NCBI RefSeq assembly: GCF_035594125.1
Contig: NC_087151.1
Coordinates: 17,127,001 to 17,191,000 of the forward strand
Source: Scylla paramamosain
Taxonomy: Eukaryota > Arthropoda > Malacostraca > Decapoda > Portunidae
Length of the DNA: 64,000 nt
Reading direction: 5' to 3'
Of the stretch, positions 23,623 to 33,738 are shown piece after piece. The position numbers and the translations under genes were made by a program. Below the pieces are notes generated by a model. The model ran no database searches. It saw only the letters and a list, made by a program, of their open reading frames with translations, and had not been told where the DNA came from. The first letter of the stretch is position 1; every line of letters begins with the position of its first letter.

Positions 23623-24990
23623 TTATGCGCGGACAATGCAGCGAACGTGACGATAATGATCAATTTCTATGACGCCAGTAGTGTCGGCGAAAAACATTAT
23701 GACGCGGTTGTGATTACGTCCCTTAGCAAAAGACAGATTGATTCTTAGATTTCCTGATTTATCCAGAGGGATGGCATTGTGCACGTCCTCCGTCACAAAG
23801 TTAAAGAAACATACTGTCCGACCTTTATTAAAAGCATCAAATGTTAGGGAATTACGTGTGTCCAATCCTAGTGACTCAAGGGTCGTGTAAAACAATTTTG
23901 ACGCGTGATGCAGGAAAGAGCTGCGAACGTTATAAATGGTCGCCCCGTTCACGGTGATATGTACATGTGACAGATCGGCGTGTTGAAAATATAAACCATT
24001 CTTATCAATTACGCCTTGTAAGCTGTCCATATCAACTATTGCCATGGTCAAATTTTGAGGTATGATTTGCGCGAAAGGTAATTCAGCAATCAAAGACGTT
24101 TGATTGGCGGCTAACACATACGTTTTATTGAGCGTTCTATTAAAAGTGTATTGCATTGGATTTCGAGTCAAGGAGGTATTTAACGATTCTAAGGCAGGCG
24201 GATGTGGCGTGACGCGGTCAACCCATAACTTAGCCATCTCGAGCTTAAATTTGAAACTGCTGGCATCTTGGTGTGAATTAAGAATCCATGTTTTGTTAGC
24301 CAATTCTAATCGAATTCTCACATCAACAGAGTCAAGCAGATAAGCGTCCAGACTTGATATATCCAAAAACAAAGGCGCAGTCATCGAAATGCCGTGCGTT
24401 TTACAATCTTTCATCATTTACTTCTCGTCTTTATTCCCTCCCGTGAAATAGTCTTCATCAAATTTATTGATTATGCCTTTTGATCCATCATAATCGCAGT
24501 GGTAGAAGGCGACGCGACTGATAGAGTCAATTTTATCCTGAGAGATTGTTGTAATCATTTTAATGAAGGCGTGATAGTTGAACAAAGAGGATGACTCCAC
24601 AAGCTGTTCGTTAAAATAGCAAGCGCATGACTTAAACATCGTATTATTCAAACCATTACTAAAAACGACGTGATCGTCATCGTCTAGTGGCGCACCGTCT
24701 GCCTTCGTCGCGCTAACCTGCAATTCTAGAGAGAGCGTTGATAGATCCAAAAATTGTCCTGGAATACCAGGCAGTCTAAATTCAATGTAAGGATCGTTAA
24801 TTCCCGCATGATTATTAGCATTTGCGTCTAAATTAACGGGTAAAACGTCCAACTTTCCCCTCGCAGCGACTGACGATTCGATGGTATGCAGGCGATTCAC
24901 CCGCGGAAAGTTCTCACTCACGGCCGTCAGATAATTGCTCAGGGGGGTGGAGGTCGCTCCACCCTGCACATCCGGTCCGTAATGAGTCAT
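23623..24990 (-). pseudogene. MCP: Major capsid protein (double jelly-roll), one in-frame stop
   Basis: 455 codons in one frame, interrupted only by TAA at 24418-24420 (codon 191), followed at once by ATG ATG. The N-terminal half has INDPYIEFRLPG, FLDLSTLSLELQV and NNTMFKSCACYFNEQLVESS, the pattern of Polinton/adintovirus hexon-like capsid proteins. The C-terminal half ends TGVIEIDHYRHVRCIVRA. The family forms trimers that build an icosahedral shell. Options: a nonsense mutation, stop readthrough, translation as two chains using the downstream ATG, or a base-call error. Nothing else in the frame is damaged. Confidence 0.9.
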
Positions 24991-24994
24991 CTTC

Positions 24995-25030
24995 GCGACT
25001 AAGCTAAATATTGAAGATATCTGCTTTATA
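24995..25030 (-). promoter_or_regulatory. Candidate core promoter of the capsid gene
   Basis: On the minus strand TATAAA (25025-25030) is followed 30 nt later by CTTAGTC (A at 25000), an initiator-like site about 10 nt before the capsid ATG. The spacing fits arthropod TATA-Inr promoters, but the leader would be very short. Confidence 0.4.
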
Positions 25031-25113
25031 GCAAGTCTTTCTTTTCAGTTGCCTGGTTGGTGGTTTTCTCTTTTTTTTTTTTTTCCGACTCCAACTTTCT
25101 TCTTTTTCATTAC

Positions 25114-25431
25114 TCATCCGCCTCGAACTATCCTTTCCCCCATGCCCTTCACGGCTGCAACACCTCTATTTCTTAATGATTCACGAAGTCGCTTCCCCTC
25201 TAAAACATCTGTTAATAAACCTTTTCCCATTTGGAGCGCTTCGGGTGCCACAGTGCGCATGAGAAAGGGAATTGCTCTTTTAGCAAAGCCACTCAAAACG
25301 GAAAATAGGCCGCCACCTCTTCTTGAATGGGGTGGAATAAAAACCCGGATGTCGTCTAAACCTCCACCTTTGCTTTGCGTAAAAAGCAAGTCGTATTCCG
25401 CTCGAGTGGGAGGTGTGAACGCTCTCGTCAT
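25114..25431 (-). CDS. pX/pVI-like small virion peptide of the Polinton
   Basis: 105 residues from ATG at 25431 (an upstream GTG exists in frame). The middle has RRGGGLFSVLSGFAKRAIPF, a Gly-rich then amphipathic/hydrophobic stretch. It is followed by a basic, Gly-rich tail ending RIVRGG. This resembles the small basic, membrane-active virion proteins (adenovirus pX/pVI-like) reported next to capsid genes in Polintons and adintoviruses. It sits just upstream of the major capsid gene and ahead of the protease that might cleave it. Function is inferred from composition and position. Confidence 0.6.
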   Translation of the reverse strand: MTRAFTPPTRAEYDLLFTQSKGGGLDDIRVFIPPHSRRGGGLFSVLSGFAKRAIPFLMRTVAPEALQMGKGLLTDVLEGKRLRESLRNRGVAAVKGMGERIVRGG

Positions 25432-25542
25432 GATGTACGTCACGTCATGAATAAGACGTCGAGCATAATTACTGACTATTTATTTCTGTCTGATATGCAG
25501 CAAGAGTGTAATCGATTTACCCTCCCAAAGTGAATGACTCGG

Positions 25543-25704
25543 CTAACTTGATCCGCGAGTTGACTCGCAATCGAATCGATAATAGTTTACTGAGCGATTT
25601 ATACGCAGTCTTTGGCGTTGTCCAGACTCGTCAAATACAGATAATGCTCCGCTCCCGCCATGACCAAAATAAATAATAACAGCCACCCCAATTAAGGAAT
25701 ACAT
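25543..25704 (-). CDS. Small membrane protein, unknown
   Basis: 53 residues from ATG 25704. An N-terminal hydrophobic stretch (YSLIGVAVIIYFG) could span a membrane. A Gly-Ser linker and an Arg-rich polar tail follow. No family recognised. It lies between the macro-domain-like gene and the virion peptide gene on the same strand. It could be a virion membrane or holin-like component, or not a gene at all. Confidence 0.4.
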   Translation of the reverse strand: MYSLIGVAVIIYFGHGGSGALSVFDESGQRQRLRINRSVNYYRFDCESTRGSS

Positions 25705-25760
25705 TAATACTCGATTCGTCAAACACACATCAACTTTATTTTAAAATTTACATGATATAG

Positions 25761-26429
25761 TTATTCAGACTTCCTCACCAGAATAGTTTCAACTCCAAAA
25801 GGTTGAAGTCGCTGCGCCAGCCCTTCCACCATAGGCAGGTAATTATTCCTCCACTCATCCTGGCAGCGACCTCTACATCCCAGTCCTTCCGGGATAATAA
25901 TTTGCTCTACTTCAGCGTTCGCCATGGCTAGCAGGGCAATCTTTTTCAGGCAATTCTGGAAGTGTTGGCGTCGATTCACGCTTGTATCCATCTTGAGTCC
26001 TTCCACGTAAGGCAAATCCTTCGACGTCGCGATTGCCTGTCGCGCCTTCTCGTTACCCTCAACGGCCTCGCCCCAACCATACTGAGTCACACAGGCCACA
26101 AGGTGAGGAAGATTTACGCTTCCTGTGGGAGGCGCGTGGATAATGATACGTCCTGGGTCATCTCTCGTGTCTGCCGTGGCCCGATGAAGCGAGTAGAGTC
26201 TCTTTCTAGCTGCATGTGTATTCTCGTATGGGTAAATCGTTTTGAGATCCCGCGCAATCCCACTCGGTTCGGTGGAGACAGCATTTACTGAGTAAATGAT
26301 ATAACAGCGGCGGTCGCGGAAGATGCCATCGGTCAGCTTGCCCTCGACCACCTTCATCTTGACGAGTAATTGGAGGGCTGATCCACACGTTGAACCCTCT
26401 GTGAGGGGAGTGAGGGGGAAATGTGACAT
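25761..26429 (-). CDS. Macro-domain-like protein in the Polinton
   Basis: 222 residues, fully open. Pieces in order resemble a macro (ADP-ribose-binding) domain: IIYSVNAVSTEPSGIARDL (44-62, like the N-terminal ligand loop), PHLVACVTQYGWGE (108-121, the conserved V-x-x-xTQ/AQYG strand), RRQHFQNCLKKIA (153-165) and IIIPEGLGCRGRCQDEWRNN (177-196, like the IxIPxIGCGxxGxxW loop). Macro domains bind or hydrolyse ADP-ribose and its derivatives and in some viruses remove host ADP-ribosylation. The canonical Asn/Gly residues are only partly kept, so activity is uncertain. It is not part of the Polinton core set and may be a captured accessory gene. Confidence 0.55.
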   Translation of the reverse strand: MSHFPLTPLTEGSTCGSALQLLVKMKVVEGKLTDGIFRDRRCYIIYSVNAVSTEPSGIARDLKTIYPYENTHAARKRLYSLHRATADTRDDPGRIIIHAPPTGSVNLPHLVACVTQYGWGEAVEGNEKARQAIATSKDLPYVEGLKMDTSVNRRQHFQNCLKKIALLAMANAEVEQIIIPEGLGCRGRCQDEWRNNYLPMVEGLAQRLQPFGVETILVRKSE

Positions 26430-26724
26430 CGCGGACCTTTATTCACACGTATTGGTCGATATTACACCTCCTGCGTAGTAGAATTTATTCATTCAAATTG
26501 ACGCAGGTGTTATTTTTCTTTCCTTTGTTGGTGGGAAGGGCTGGAGGGCGGGGAACGTATTATTTATTAGGGGATGTGGGTAATGGGGGGGGGAACCTTT
26601 TTTTGACCATAACCCTCATCAATTATCCATCCGTGGGCCTGCACCCCTGACGCGCCTAACACGTGCTCTCATGTATTATTGATGTACTTACTCGTTTACA
26701 GAGTAAGATGGGGAGCTTTCTCAT
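26430..26724. other. Polinton intergenic spacer
   Basis: A non-coding G-rich spacer. A block near 26575-26640 (ACCATAACCCTCATCAATTA and following) recurs at about 50945-51015 outside the element, so it marks the related Polinton remnant there. Confidence 0.5.
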
Positions 26725-27242
26725 TTAATATGCTTCCCAGATGTCACCGACCCCACCACCTATCAGTTTACTTCGTTGAGTCATATTTCTGATGGCATCC
26801 GCGGGGAGCTGCGCCATGCGAAGTAGCAGTGATAATAATGGACGCTTATCGGGTAAAAGTCTTTTCGCGACCCCCTTTTCATGACCGAGTACTCGTATGA
26901 GATCAAACACGCTTATGCCAGAAAATGGTGGAAGTAAGTTACCGCGCTCATCCCATGAAATCCCAGGTTTACCCTCCAATAATTTCAAGAGAGATAAACC
27001 ATATTCTCTAAAGGAAGGAGGAACGGCAACTCGAATCAAATCATCCAAGGGTGGATTGACGGGCGCGCATGGTGGTGATGCCACGGTGGTTGTGTCGGGG
27101 AGGGCGGCGGCCGGCAGCGGAAGTGAAGTTTTTTTTTTTTCTTGACTTGTTTTGACGTGAATCGGTGCTGAGTTGCGCTGTCGGTCGGTTTAAACTTACA
27201 CCTCTCGGCAACTGAGACGGGAACTAAACAATATTCTTTCAT
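26725..27242 (-). pseudogene. Conserved-type Polinton protein, frameshifted at an A-run
   Basis: The N-terminal frame starts ATG at 27242 (MKEYCLVPVSVAERC). It runs to a T10 run on plus (27128-27138), after which the coding-like frame shifts. The second frame has LDDLIRVAVPPSFREYGLSL, GISWDERGNLLPPFSGISVF and ends KLIGGGVGDIWEAY. It has no ATG of its own (it opens with GTG), so one gene of about 170 codons with one indel is the simplest reading. The layout (short MxEYxLVP start, then a W-D-x-x-G-x-L ... G-x-S-x-x-D-L domain) resembles short hypothetical proteins I associate with invertebrate Polintons; no function known. It overlaps the previous gene's stop by ATGA. Confidence 0.6.
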
Positions 27243-27577
27243 CTCTGTAGTAAACTTGTTATTGCCAACACGGCTATCGGGAGTAAAGCGGCCAATATGC
27301 TGCCACCTCGTTTGGAGATTAGAATGGCCTTCTTCTTGTACACGGGCGTCTTCAAGGCTACAGTGCGAATATCACTCTTGAATTTTTTCAGGCGGTTAAT
27401 GATGGTATCGTCGTCCGTCAGGCGTTTCTTCAAAAAGTTGGCGAATATTTCCGAGATGCAATTGACTTCACGCTTATTCAAACTTTGCAAGACCTGCTTC
27501 CGCAATTTAGGGGTGACGTGCGAGAGGAGGAAAACCAAATCCTTGTACTTCAATATCAATGGTTTTTCCTCATCCAT
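27239..27577 (-). CDS. Small Polinton protein with hydrophobic C-terminus
   Basis: 112 residues. N-terminal two-thirds charged and helical (YKDLVFLLSHVTPKLRKQVL, EIFANFLKKRLTDDD, RLKKFKSDIRTVALK). It is followed by KKKAILISKRGGSILAALLP and a hydrophobic end (IAVLAITSLLQR). The pattern of a basic stretch, Gly-Gly and a membrane-like tail is one I have seen in small proteins of invertebrate Polintons, with no defined role. Its TGA overlaps the next gene's ATG (ATGA, 27239-27242). Confidence 0.65.
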   Translation of the reverse strand: MDEEKPLILKYKDLVFLLSHVTPKLRKQVLQSLNKREVNCISEIFANFLKKRLTDDDTIINRLKKFKSDIRTVALKTPVYKKKAILISKRGGSILAALLPIAVLAITSLLQR

Positions 27578-27691
27578 ATCTTATACTAAGTCGTCTGCAT
27601 CTATCCAGCTGTCAAATTTATCTGGATATCCACGCCAGTGGACGAAGTACTTTCTCTTACCTCGCTCGATCTTCGATCGAAATATATCGAC

Positions 27692-28681
27692 CTAGTAATG
27701 TGAAGGAAGAGAGGACTTGATTAATTCTTCCCTGTAGAAAGCGCCGGTCACGTCCTCCCCCGCCAAATCCCTTATGAAATAAATAGGGATTTTATGTGAG
27801 TAATCCACACGACTTATCTTAAAAAGCTCCTCGGTATTGTTGACGGTATAACCCTTATTGAATTTAAATTGCGTTCGGGAAGCACGTTGCAAGCGTACAA
27901 TGTCTCCCACGTCTAATTTATGACTGACAACTTTCTTTCCCCTTGGCCGATTTAAATACATTTGTTTAAATTGCTTCCTGACTTGTGACAGCTCGCGGAA
28001 GCGGTGAACCTGAGCCGGCGTTTGGTTGCCGCCCAAACCGCGGTGTGGGGTGTGATTGTACGTGTTTATTAGGGTGGGCAAGACGTTAATATACGTCAGT
28101 GTATTGTTCTGCGTGAGATATTTATATATTTTTGTCTTTATGGTTCGGATGACCCTTTCTGCCAAACTCGCCTTTGTTTCATGCGAGTAATTGGAATACA
28201 AGGTAATACCTTTCAAAGTTAGATATTTTTTCACTGCTTGATTATAAAATTCTGATCCCTGATCGGTAAAAAGACGCGACACGCCTGTAAAACTCCCCGA
28301 CTCTAGAACTTTTTTCAGCGCTTGCAGGCTACTGCGTCCGGATTTACTTGTCAGCGTTGCCACTTTCAAGTACCTGCTGAAGACGTCCAGGCAAAACATG
28401 ACGTATCGGACGCCGCCATTGTGTCTGTGCAGCCTCGCAAAATCAGCCAAATCGCAAGTTAAAATGACGGACGGTTTAGGAGCGAGAATTTTTCGTCGCA
28501 GAAAACGTTTCAGCGTCGGCTTGTGAAGCGTATAAGTGCGGTTGCCCTGCAGAAATGCCCTCACATCGCGGAGTGTTAGATTCTTATCCCTTTTCTTCCC
28601 CTCTCTGTAGAGTGCTTGCACACCTCCTAAAGCCGCAGGATTCGTCATATCCCGGTAAAGTTCGTCCAAAACAGCGTTCAT
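27692..28681 (-). CDS. INT: Polinton integrase (retroviral-type DDE)
   Basis: 329 residues, intact. An N-terminal helical part precedes the core. Core: Asp77 in VILTCDLADF, Asp140 in RLFTDQGSEF and Glu175 in KASLAERVIRTIK, with 34 residues between the last two. The core continues with INTYNHTPHRGLGG. The C-terminal part (GDIVRLQRA, then EELFKISRV, IYFIRDLAGEDVTGAFYREE) is a chromo-like/SH3-like domain. It inserts element DNA and generates the 6-bp duplication seen here. Its ATG overlaps the ATPase stop (ATGA, 28678-28681), suggesting coupled translation or a shared transcript. Confidence 0.95.
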   Translation of the reverse strand: MNAVLDELYRDMTNPAALGGVQALYREGKKRDKNLTLRDVRAFLQGNRTYTLHKPTLKRFLRRKILAPKPSVILTCDLADFARLHRHNGGVRYVMFCLDVFSRYLKVATLTSKSGRSSLQALKKVLESGSFTGVSRLFTDQGSEFYNQAVKKYLTLKGITLYSNYSHETKASLAERVIRTIKTKIYKYLTQNNTLTYINVLPTLINTYNHTPHRGLGGNQTPAQVHRFRELSQVRKQFKQMYLNRPRGKKVVSHKLDVGDIVRLQRASRTQFKFNKGYTVNNTEELFKISRVDYSHKIPIYFIRDLAGEDVTGAFYREELIKSSLPSHY

Positions 28682-29337
28682 AGCAGATAGACTTTCTCAC
28701 AGGGTGGCTCATCCACAATATTCGTGCGCAGTTGAATTTCTTCGGGTGCATTCAGGGATAAATCACACAACAAATAACCGTGATCTCGTCTAAGCACGAC
28801 ATTTTTATAAATTTCCACAAAGTGTTTGGCGCGCTCCCTTCCATAAAGTTGCCTGCCCAGACATTCAATTTGATATATATATCTGTTTTTCATAAGAATG
28901 TAATGTGAGGCATTTAAAGTTATCGTTCTAGCATACTTTCCGGGGAGAAAGACATTCTGTGCTATCATTATAACTGACAAATTTTTATGTCTCCCTTTGG
29001 TGAAAGCCTCTGCTATCGTTTGAGAATTGCCAGCCGTGAGGAAATTGTCATCTAATATCAGGAGTGTGTGCGTTTGCAGGTCGGCGTATGGACTGTCATC
29101 ATCCATCACAGGATCAATAATTTTCTCATGCACTTCGACCTTATCTTGAAAAGGGAAATTCTGCTGCAGCGAATGCGATGAGACGCCACAAATGATAATT
29201 CTGTTAAATCCATGCTGATATTTCTTTATAGTTTTATTGCAGAGGTGTGTTTTGCCGGAATTTGTATAACCTGCAATAATTATGCGTGCAGGATATCTGA
29301 AGAGATTCAGCATCTCTTCGCTAAATGTCTTGTCCAT
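28678..29337 (-). CDS. ATP: FtsK/HerA-type packaging ATPase (A32-like)
   Basis: 219 residues, intact. Walker A GYTNSGKT at 23-30; Walker B TLLILDD at 91-97; sensor region FTKGRHKNLSVIMIAQN at 112-128 ending in Gln-Asn, as in poxvirus A32-like ATPases. In Polintons this enzyme is thought to pump DNA into the capsid. It precedes the integrase with a 4-nt overlap. ATG at 29337 is the first Met before the conserved region. Confidence 0.95.
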   Translation of the reverse strand: MDKTFSEEMLNLFRYPARIIIAGYTNSGKTHLCNKTIKKYQHGFNRIIICGVSSHSLQQNFPFQDKVEVHEKIIDPVMDDDSPYADLQTHTLLILDDNFLTAGNSQTIAEAFTKGRHKNLSVIMIAQNVFLPGKYARTITLNASHYILMKNRYIYQIECLGRQLYGRERAKHFVEIYKNVVLRRDHGYLLCDLSLNAPEEIQLRTNIVDEPPCEKVYLL

Positions 29338-29913
29338 GTTAAGTTCAGAGGGTTACTAAAGATGCTACGATATGTTTACAGTATTTATTGCTTAACCTTT
29401 ATTTACATGGTCATGTAGGTAACAGCATAACTAAACTCCCAGCTGCATCCTCATCCCTGCCTTCTAATTATGACGTGGATCTCCCCCGACCCACACCTCT
29501 TCCTCAACCTCCTCCTCCCTCTCCTTAACCTACCAAAGTACAAATGTTCTTACATTACCTCCTCTTCTTCCGCCTCCTCCTCCTCATCCTCCTTATCCCA
29601 CGTGGACAGTACAAATGTTCTTACAGTGCATGAACAAATCCCCTTCATTCCTCTCCTTAACCCCACACTCAAAACAAATGTTCTTACATTACATGAATGG
29701 CAGCTGCTAGCGGCCGCGGTCTCTCTCAACCCTTAATTATGACGTGAATAATGTCATGGAATGCCACTCCCGATCACGTCACAGCCCACTCATTAACCCA
29801 TCCTTCACCTCCCCCTCTTCCTTAGCCTACGTGGTCAGTGCAAATGTTTTTTTTTTTACATTACATGAAGGGCGGCTGCTAGCAGCTGCGTCCCCTCTTT
29901 CTCTACCCCTTAA
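29338..29913. repeat. Polinton spacer with ~165-bp tandem repeats
   Basis: About three degenerate copies of a unit holding ACAAATGTTCTTACATTACA, GCAGCTGCTAGC, a TATGACGTGAATAATGTC block and CCCGATCACGTCACAG. The TGACGT cores resemble CRE/ATF sites. The first unit overlaps the end of the polymerase frame, and the spacer is the upstream region of the ATPase-integrase pair. Confidence 0.65.
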
Positions 29914-32900
29914 TCACGATGTGAATAATGTCGCCGAAAGTCTCTCCCGATCACGCCACAGACCACTCATTATCCCATCCTCCCCCTCTTCCTCCCCCTC
30001 TTCCTCTTCCTCCTCCTCCTCCTCCTCCTCTTCCTCATCCACCTCCACCTCCCCCACATCCACCGCCACCTCCTCTTCCATCTCATTCTCCACATCTCTT
30101 TCCCGCGGATCATTGTCGGGGTGATAATACGCCCTTGAGGTATAGCCATCGACGTGAAAGCGCTTGTCGTCAAAATGTGACAACGTACGCTTTCGCATAC
30201 GAGTGGTACAAATTTGTCCTTTCACATTCCTGATATTATAGCAATCTAGCATCCCACATGCAACATTATTAAGTGTTTCCCTATACTGCTGATGCAATAT
30301 ATTTTGCTGAAGGTGAGTTGGAATGCCTTTACCTCGAGATACTTGCTTGTCATCTTCCAACAGCAGCGAATACATCTTTGGCTTTAATATAATCGCCTCT
30401 TTGATGAGCGTGGATCCGGTTTCAGATTTCAGCAAGCCTAGTTGACCCTTCCACTCCCCATTAAAACACGGGTGATCTGAAGCAAAGTTACTGGTGTCGA
30501 GAAAATTTGCCATGGGTCCATGTTTCAGTTCATCATTTAAGTTTGTAGGTATGTGTAGACTGAAAATGAAACTGTCAGTATCTTCATAAGCTAATTTAGC
30601 TCTCTCCCCATAATTAGCTTTGATGACACGATACCAAAAGTTGTACATGTACTTCTTTGCCACTTCTAGAATATGGTATCCCAAGTAATTTGGCTGCCTG
30701 ATTTTAATCGTATTCTTACTGTTGACACATATGACTCGGTCCTCGCGTAATTGGTGGACCCTTTTAAAGGATGGATTTCTTGCATACATCAGGAAAGACT
30801 TTCTTTTTGTCACTAATTTCTGTTGGAGGCCATACTTCACTTCAGATAACATGGATCTACCATAAACTGCGTTTGACATCAGTTTGCAAATGCGATTTTT
30901 AATGGCGCACGTCTCATTTTTACGCTGAGCGACGTTCCTTTCTATGAAAGGTTTCAGGTATGGAGCCTGTCTGAAGCTATATATAGCATGAACACATTGT
31001 ATTTCCAGTCCAAGTGAGAGTAAAAGTTGCAGCAATTCCAGACTGATGAGATGATCTTTCAGTCCCTTATGACTGGCCACGAGTTTACGATTTTTCCTCC
31101 CCAGCTTACGACCCTCAGCTTCTAACAGTCTTTTACTGTACGGCGAGATGTCATCTTCTGTAATAGTCATGTGTGCGAGGCACAGAGGGAACTCGTCCGT
31201 GATCCGAGCCACGTCGGGGGAAACGTCACAGCTGTCCAAATGCAGCCAGTAACCGACGTCACCATCTGTCGGATGATTCTGGATGCCAACTTCAAAAAAA
31301 TCATCCATCTCTGACTGAGAAAGTCTTTTGATGTCGCCCATAGGCATGGGGGGAACACATAACGCTTGCATATAATGAATTATAGTCCAGATAAAACACA
31401 TAGGTGCCGGGTCCACCGTCGGGTTCGTGGTTTGACTGCAGGTGTGGCCTGACGCAAGTTACAAAGCCTCCTCGTACATTTCTTTTGATCAGGTGATACA
31501 TGTTAGGATCGTAAGGTGGATCAAGTTGAACGCCTGTCGACTTTAAAAAAGCGTCATAAGCATAAGAAGACAGTGACACGTAATGTGCCACGTCCAGCCC
31601 ATAAAATTCATGCAGGTATGATCTATATTTGAGATATGTGTCGGCTAATAATCCCACATCAATCTCACAATACAGTCTTATGTAATCGCCTAAAGTGTGG
31701 CAGGATGTCATACTCCACACGCTTTGAGCGTGTTCATATTCTCCAGGTGACAGAGCCTTCCCCTTGAGCGTGTCATAAAATGCCTCGTGAGGTGGCAATT
31801 GTCGATCTTCTAAGTGGCCAAGGTCGGTGATGTACTCATAACAAAGAAACTGTTTTTGAGTGCAAATTACACGCCTTACATCCTCGGGGAAGTAATTCAC
31901 CATTTCCTGGGCGTAACGCGTGCTATAGCCCGCCTGCACGTGACTCTGAGCGAGATGACCGAGGCCGGCATTCATAATGGAAAGCATGTCCTGAAACTGC
32001 AATTCCTTAATCCTTACTTTCAATAAATGCGATTCTGACTTGGCAAGGATGTCCACGTGCGACTCTGGCAAGTGAAGGTCTTTTATGATTAAGGAGACGT
32101 CAAAGCTCATATTATGTGACAGAGTGATGAGATATTTCCTCATGTCACGACACTGGAGGTTGCATCGCGCGCACAATGCCCCCTTGTAATTATTTTGTGG
32201 TAATGAGTGGTCGTGATGTTTATGAGGTGGGGTTTTCACATTAAAGGGTTGATGGCAGAGCTCGCAGTAACGCTGACGTTTGAAGTGGTCTTCATCCTCC
32301 GCAGACATGCTAATTGGATAGCTAACTACACTTTCCTTGATGATTCCCCAAGCATTGGATAGGCTATCAATGAAATTATTCACGGGATCTTCACCGAAAT
32401 AACTTCTCTTTTCCACGACATCTCCATGCCTATTGATGATGAGATATGAGTATCCAATTGGGTCATGTTCAGCTATCACACTCCTATTCTCCTTAGGTTT
32501 TATCATAGTTTCAAAATAAAAAAAATGCTAAGTATGCAGGCTGATAGGTGTAGGCAAAATTTTTAAATTTTACTTTTTCACTGTCACCTGGAAAGAGAAG
32601 AGTTTGAGTGAAGTCGCAGTGACACTCGTGATCGCTCAAACTGACAGACTTGGGAACTGAGCTGAAACATATTTTGCAAAACTGATGACCCTCTGGGGTG
32701 GGACAGCTTCTCGTCAATTTCCGGTGCAGCTTCTCCACGTCTTTAATGAGCGTCATATGTCTTCCGCCTAGTAAAAGGAGTGAGACTACAGTTTTATACT
32801 TCCGCGAGCCTTTTCTTGATAATGTTAAATAGTATATCTCACCGCTTTTTGTCAGTGTATAAACGTCCAGAGACAGACAATTTAACCTTTCTAATTGACT

Positions 32901-33649
32901 CAAGTTCTCCCAAGTCACTGGACTGTCTACTTTTCCGCGCGTGACGTATTTCTCTCCGCCATGCCGTCTCCGTAATATTTTTGGAATTCTTTTCCAAGGT
33001 ACACCTCGAGCATGAAGTTTGAAAGCCGCCAAACACTGAATAACACAGGATGAATGTCGGCCATCAGGATTGAAAATTTCATTCCCACCTCGCACGCCTC
33101 TAGGATAAGCAACATAATCTCCTATGCCACTACATGCGACGTGTAAGCAATAGTTGATGAAAAAATTCTGTACTCTTGAAATGATAAAACCAGATCCTTC
33201 AGTCTCGCTGGTAAGGCTTTCCAGCCGACTGTTCAGCTGATGGATCCATAAATCAACAAGGTCAGGCACATCTTGATAGGTGATCAGTCGTGCTCTAAAA
33301 GCAATATGAATGACTCGATGTTCATCCTCGCCTAAGGTAGAGAATTTCACTAGTAACAGAGAAATGTGTAAAAATATTTTCAGGGTAGGGGGAAATGGCG
33401 AGCCGTGCGACGTGAAATATGATCTAATTTCCCGTATAAAGAACTCCCTGTATTCGGTAAGTAGACCGAGTGGATCTCTGCTTACATGATCAGGTATGTC
33501 ATATTGATGTCTGGTGAAGCTCCTCATAAAATTTTTCCTCGAGTCAATTAACCGCGGCTCTTCCGGCATCCCGCGCTCGTCAAGGTCTGCATCCGCCGAC
33601 TCTCCTGCCATGCTGCGCTCATCGTGGTCCGACTCCGCTTGTGGCGTGT
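29914..33649 (-). pseudogene. POLB: Protein-primed DNA polymerase B, main exon, two frameshifts
   Basis: Three frames in series, 33649-32511, 32506-31301 and 31416-29914. The first has a Cys/His cluster (CKICFSSVPKSVSLSDHECH) of the Polinton pPolB N-terminal part. The second has an exonuclease-side YFETMIKP region, an HNH-like insertion (CELCHQPF...DHSL...CARCNLQCR) and motif A DYNSLYA (31367-31387). The third has motif B KNRICKLMSNAVYG (30859-30900) and motif C YEDTDS (30571-30588). It ends in a poly-Glu tail. The shifts fall at an A8 run on plus (32518-32525) and a G6 run (31348-31353). Role: replicates the element from a protein primer. Single-base run-length changes are the only breaks I see. 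Confidence 0.93.
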
Positions 33650-33738
33650 CTGGGAAGAAAAAAATAGAAGTAGCAGCGACAGTTTATTATTGTTATTATT
33701 ATTATTATTTTTATTATTATTATTGAATTGATATTTAC

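Noticed and set aside
29928..30233. A Pro-rich plus-strand frame
   Set aside because: It is the reverse reading of the polymerase poly-Glu tail.
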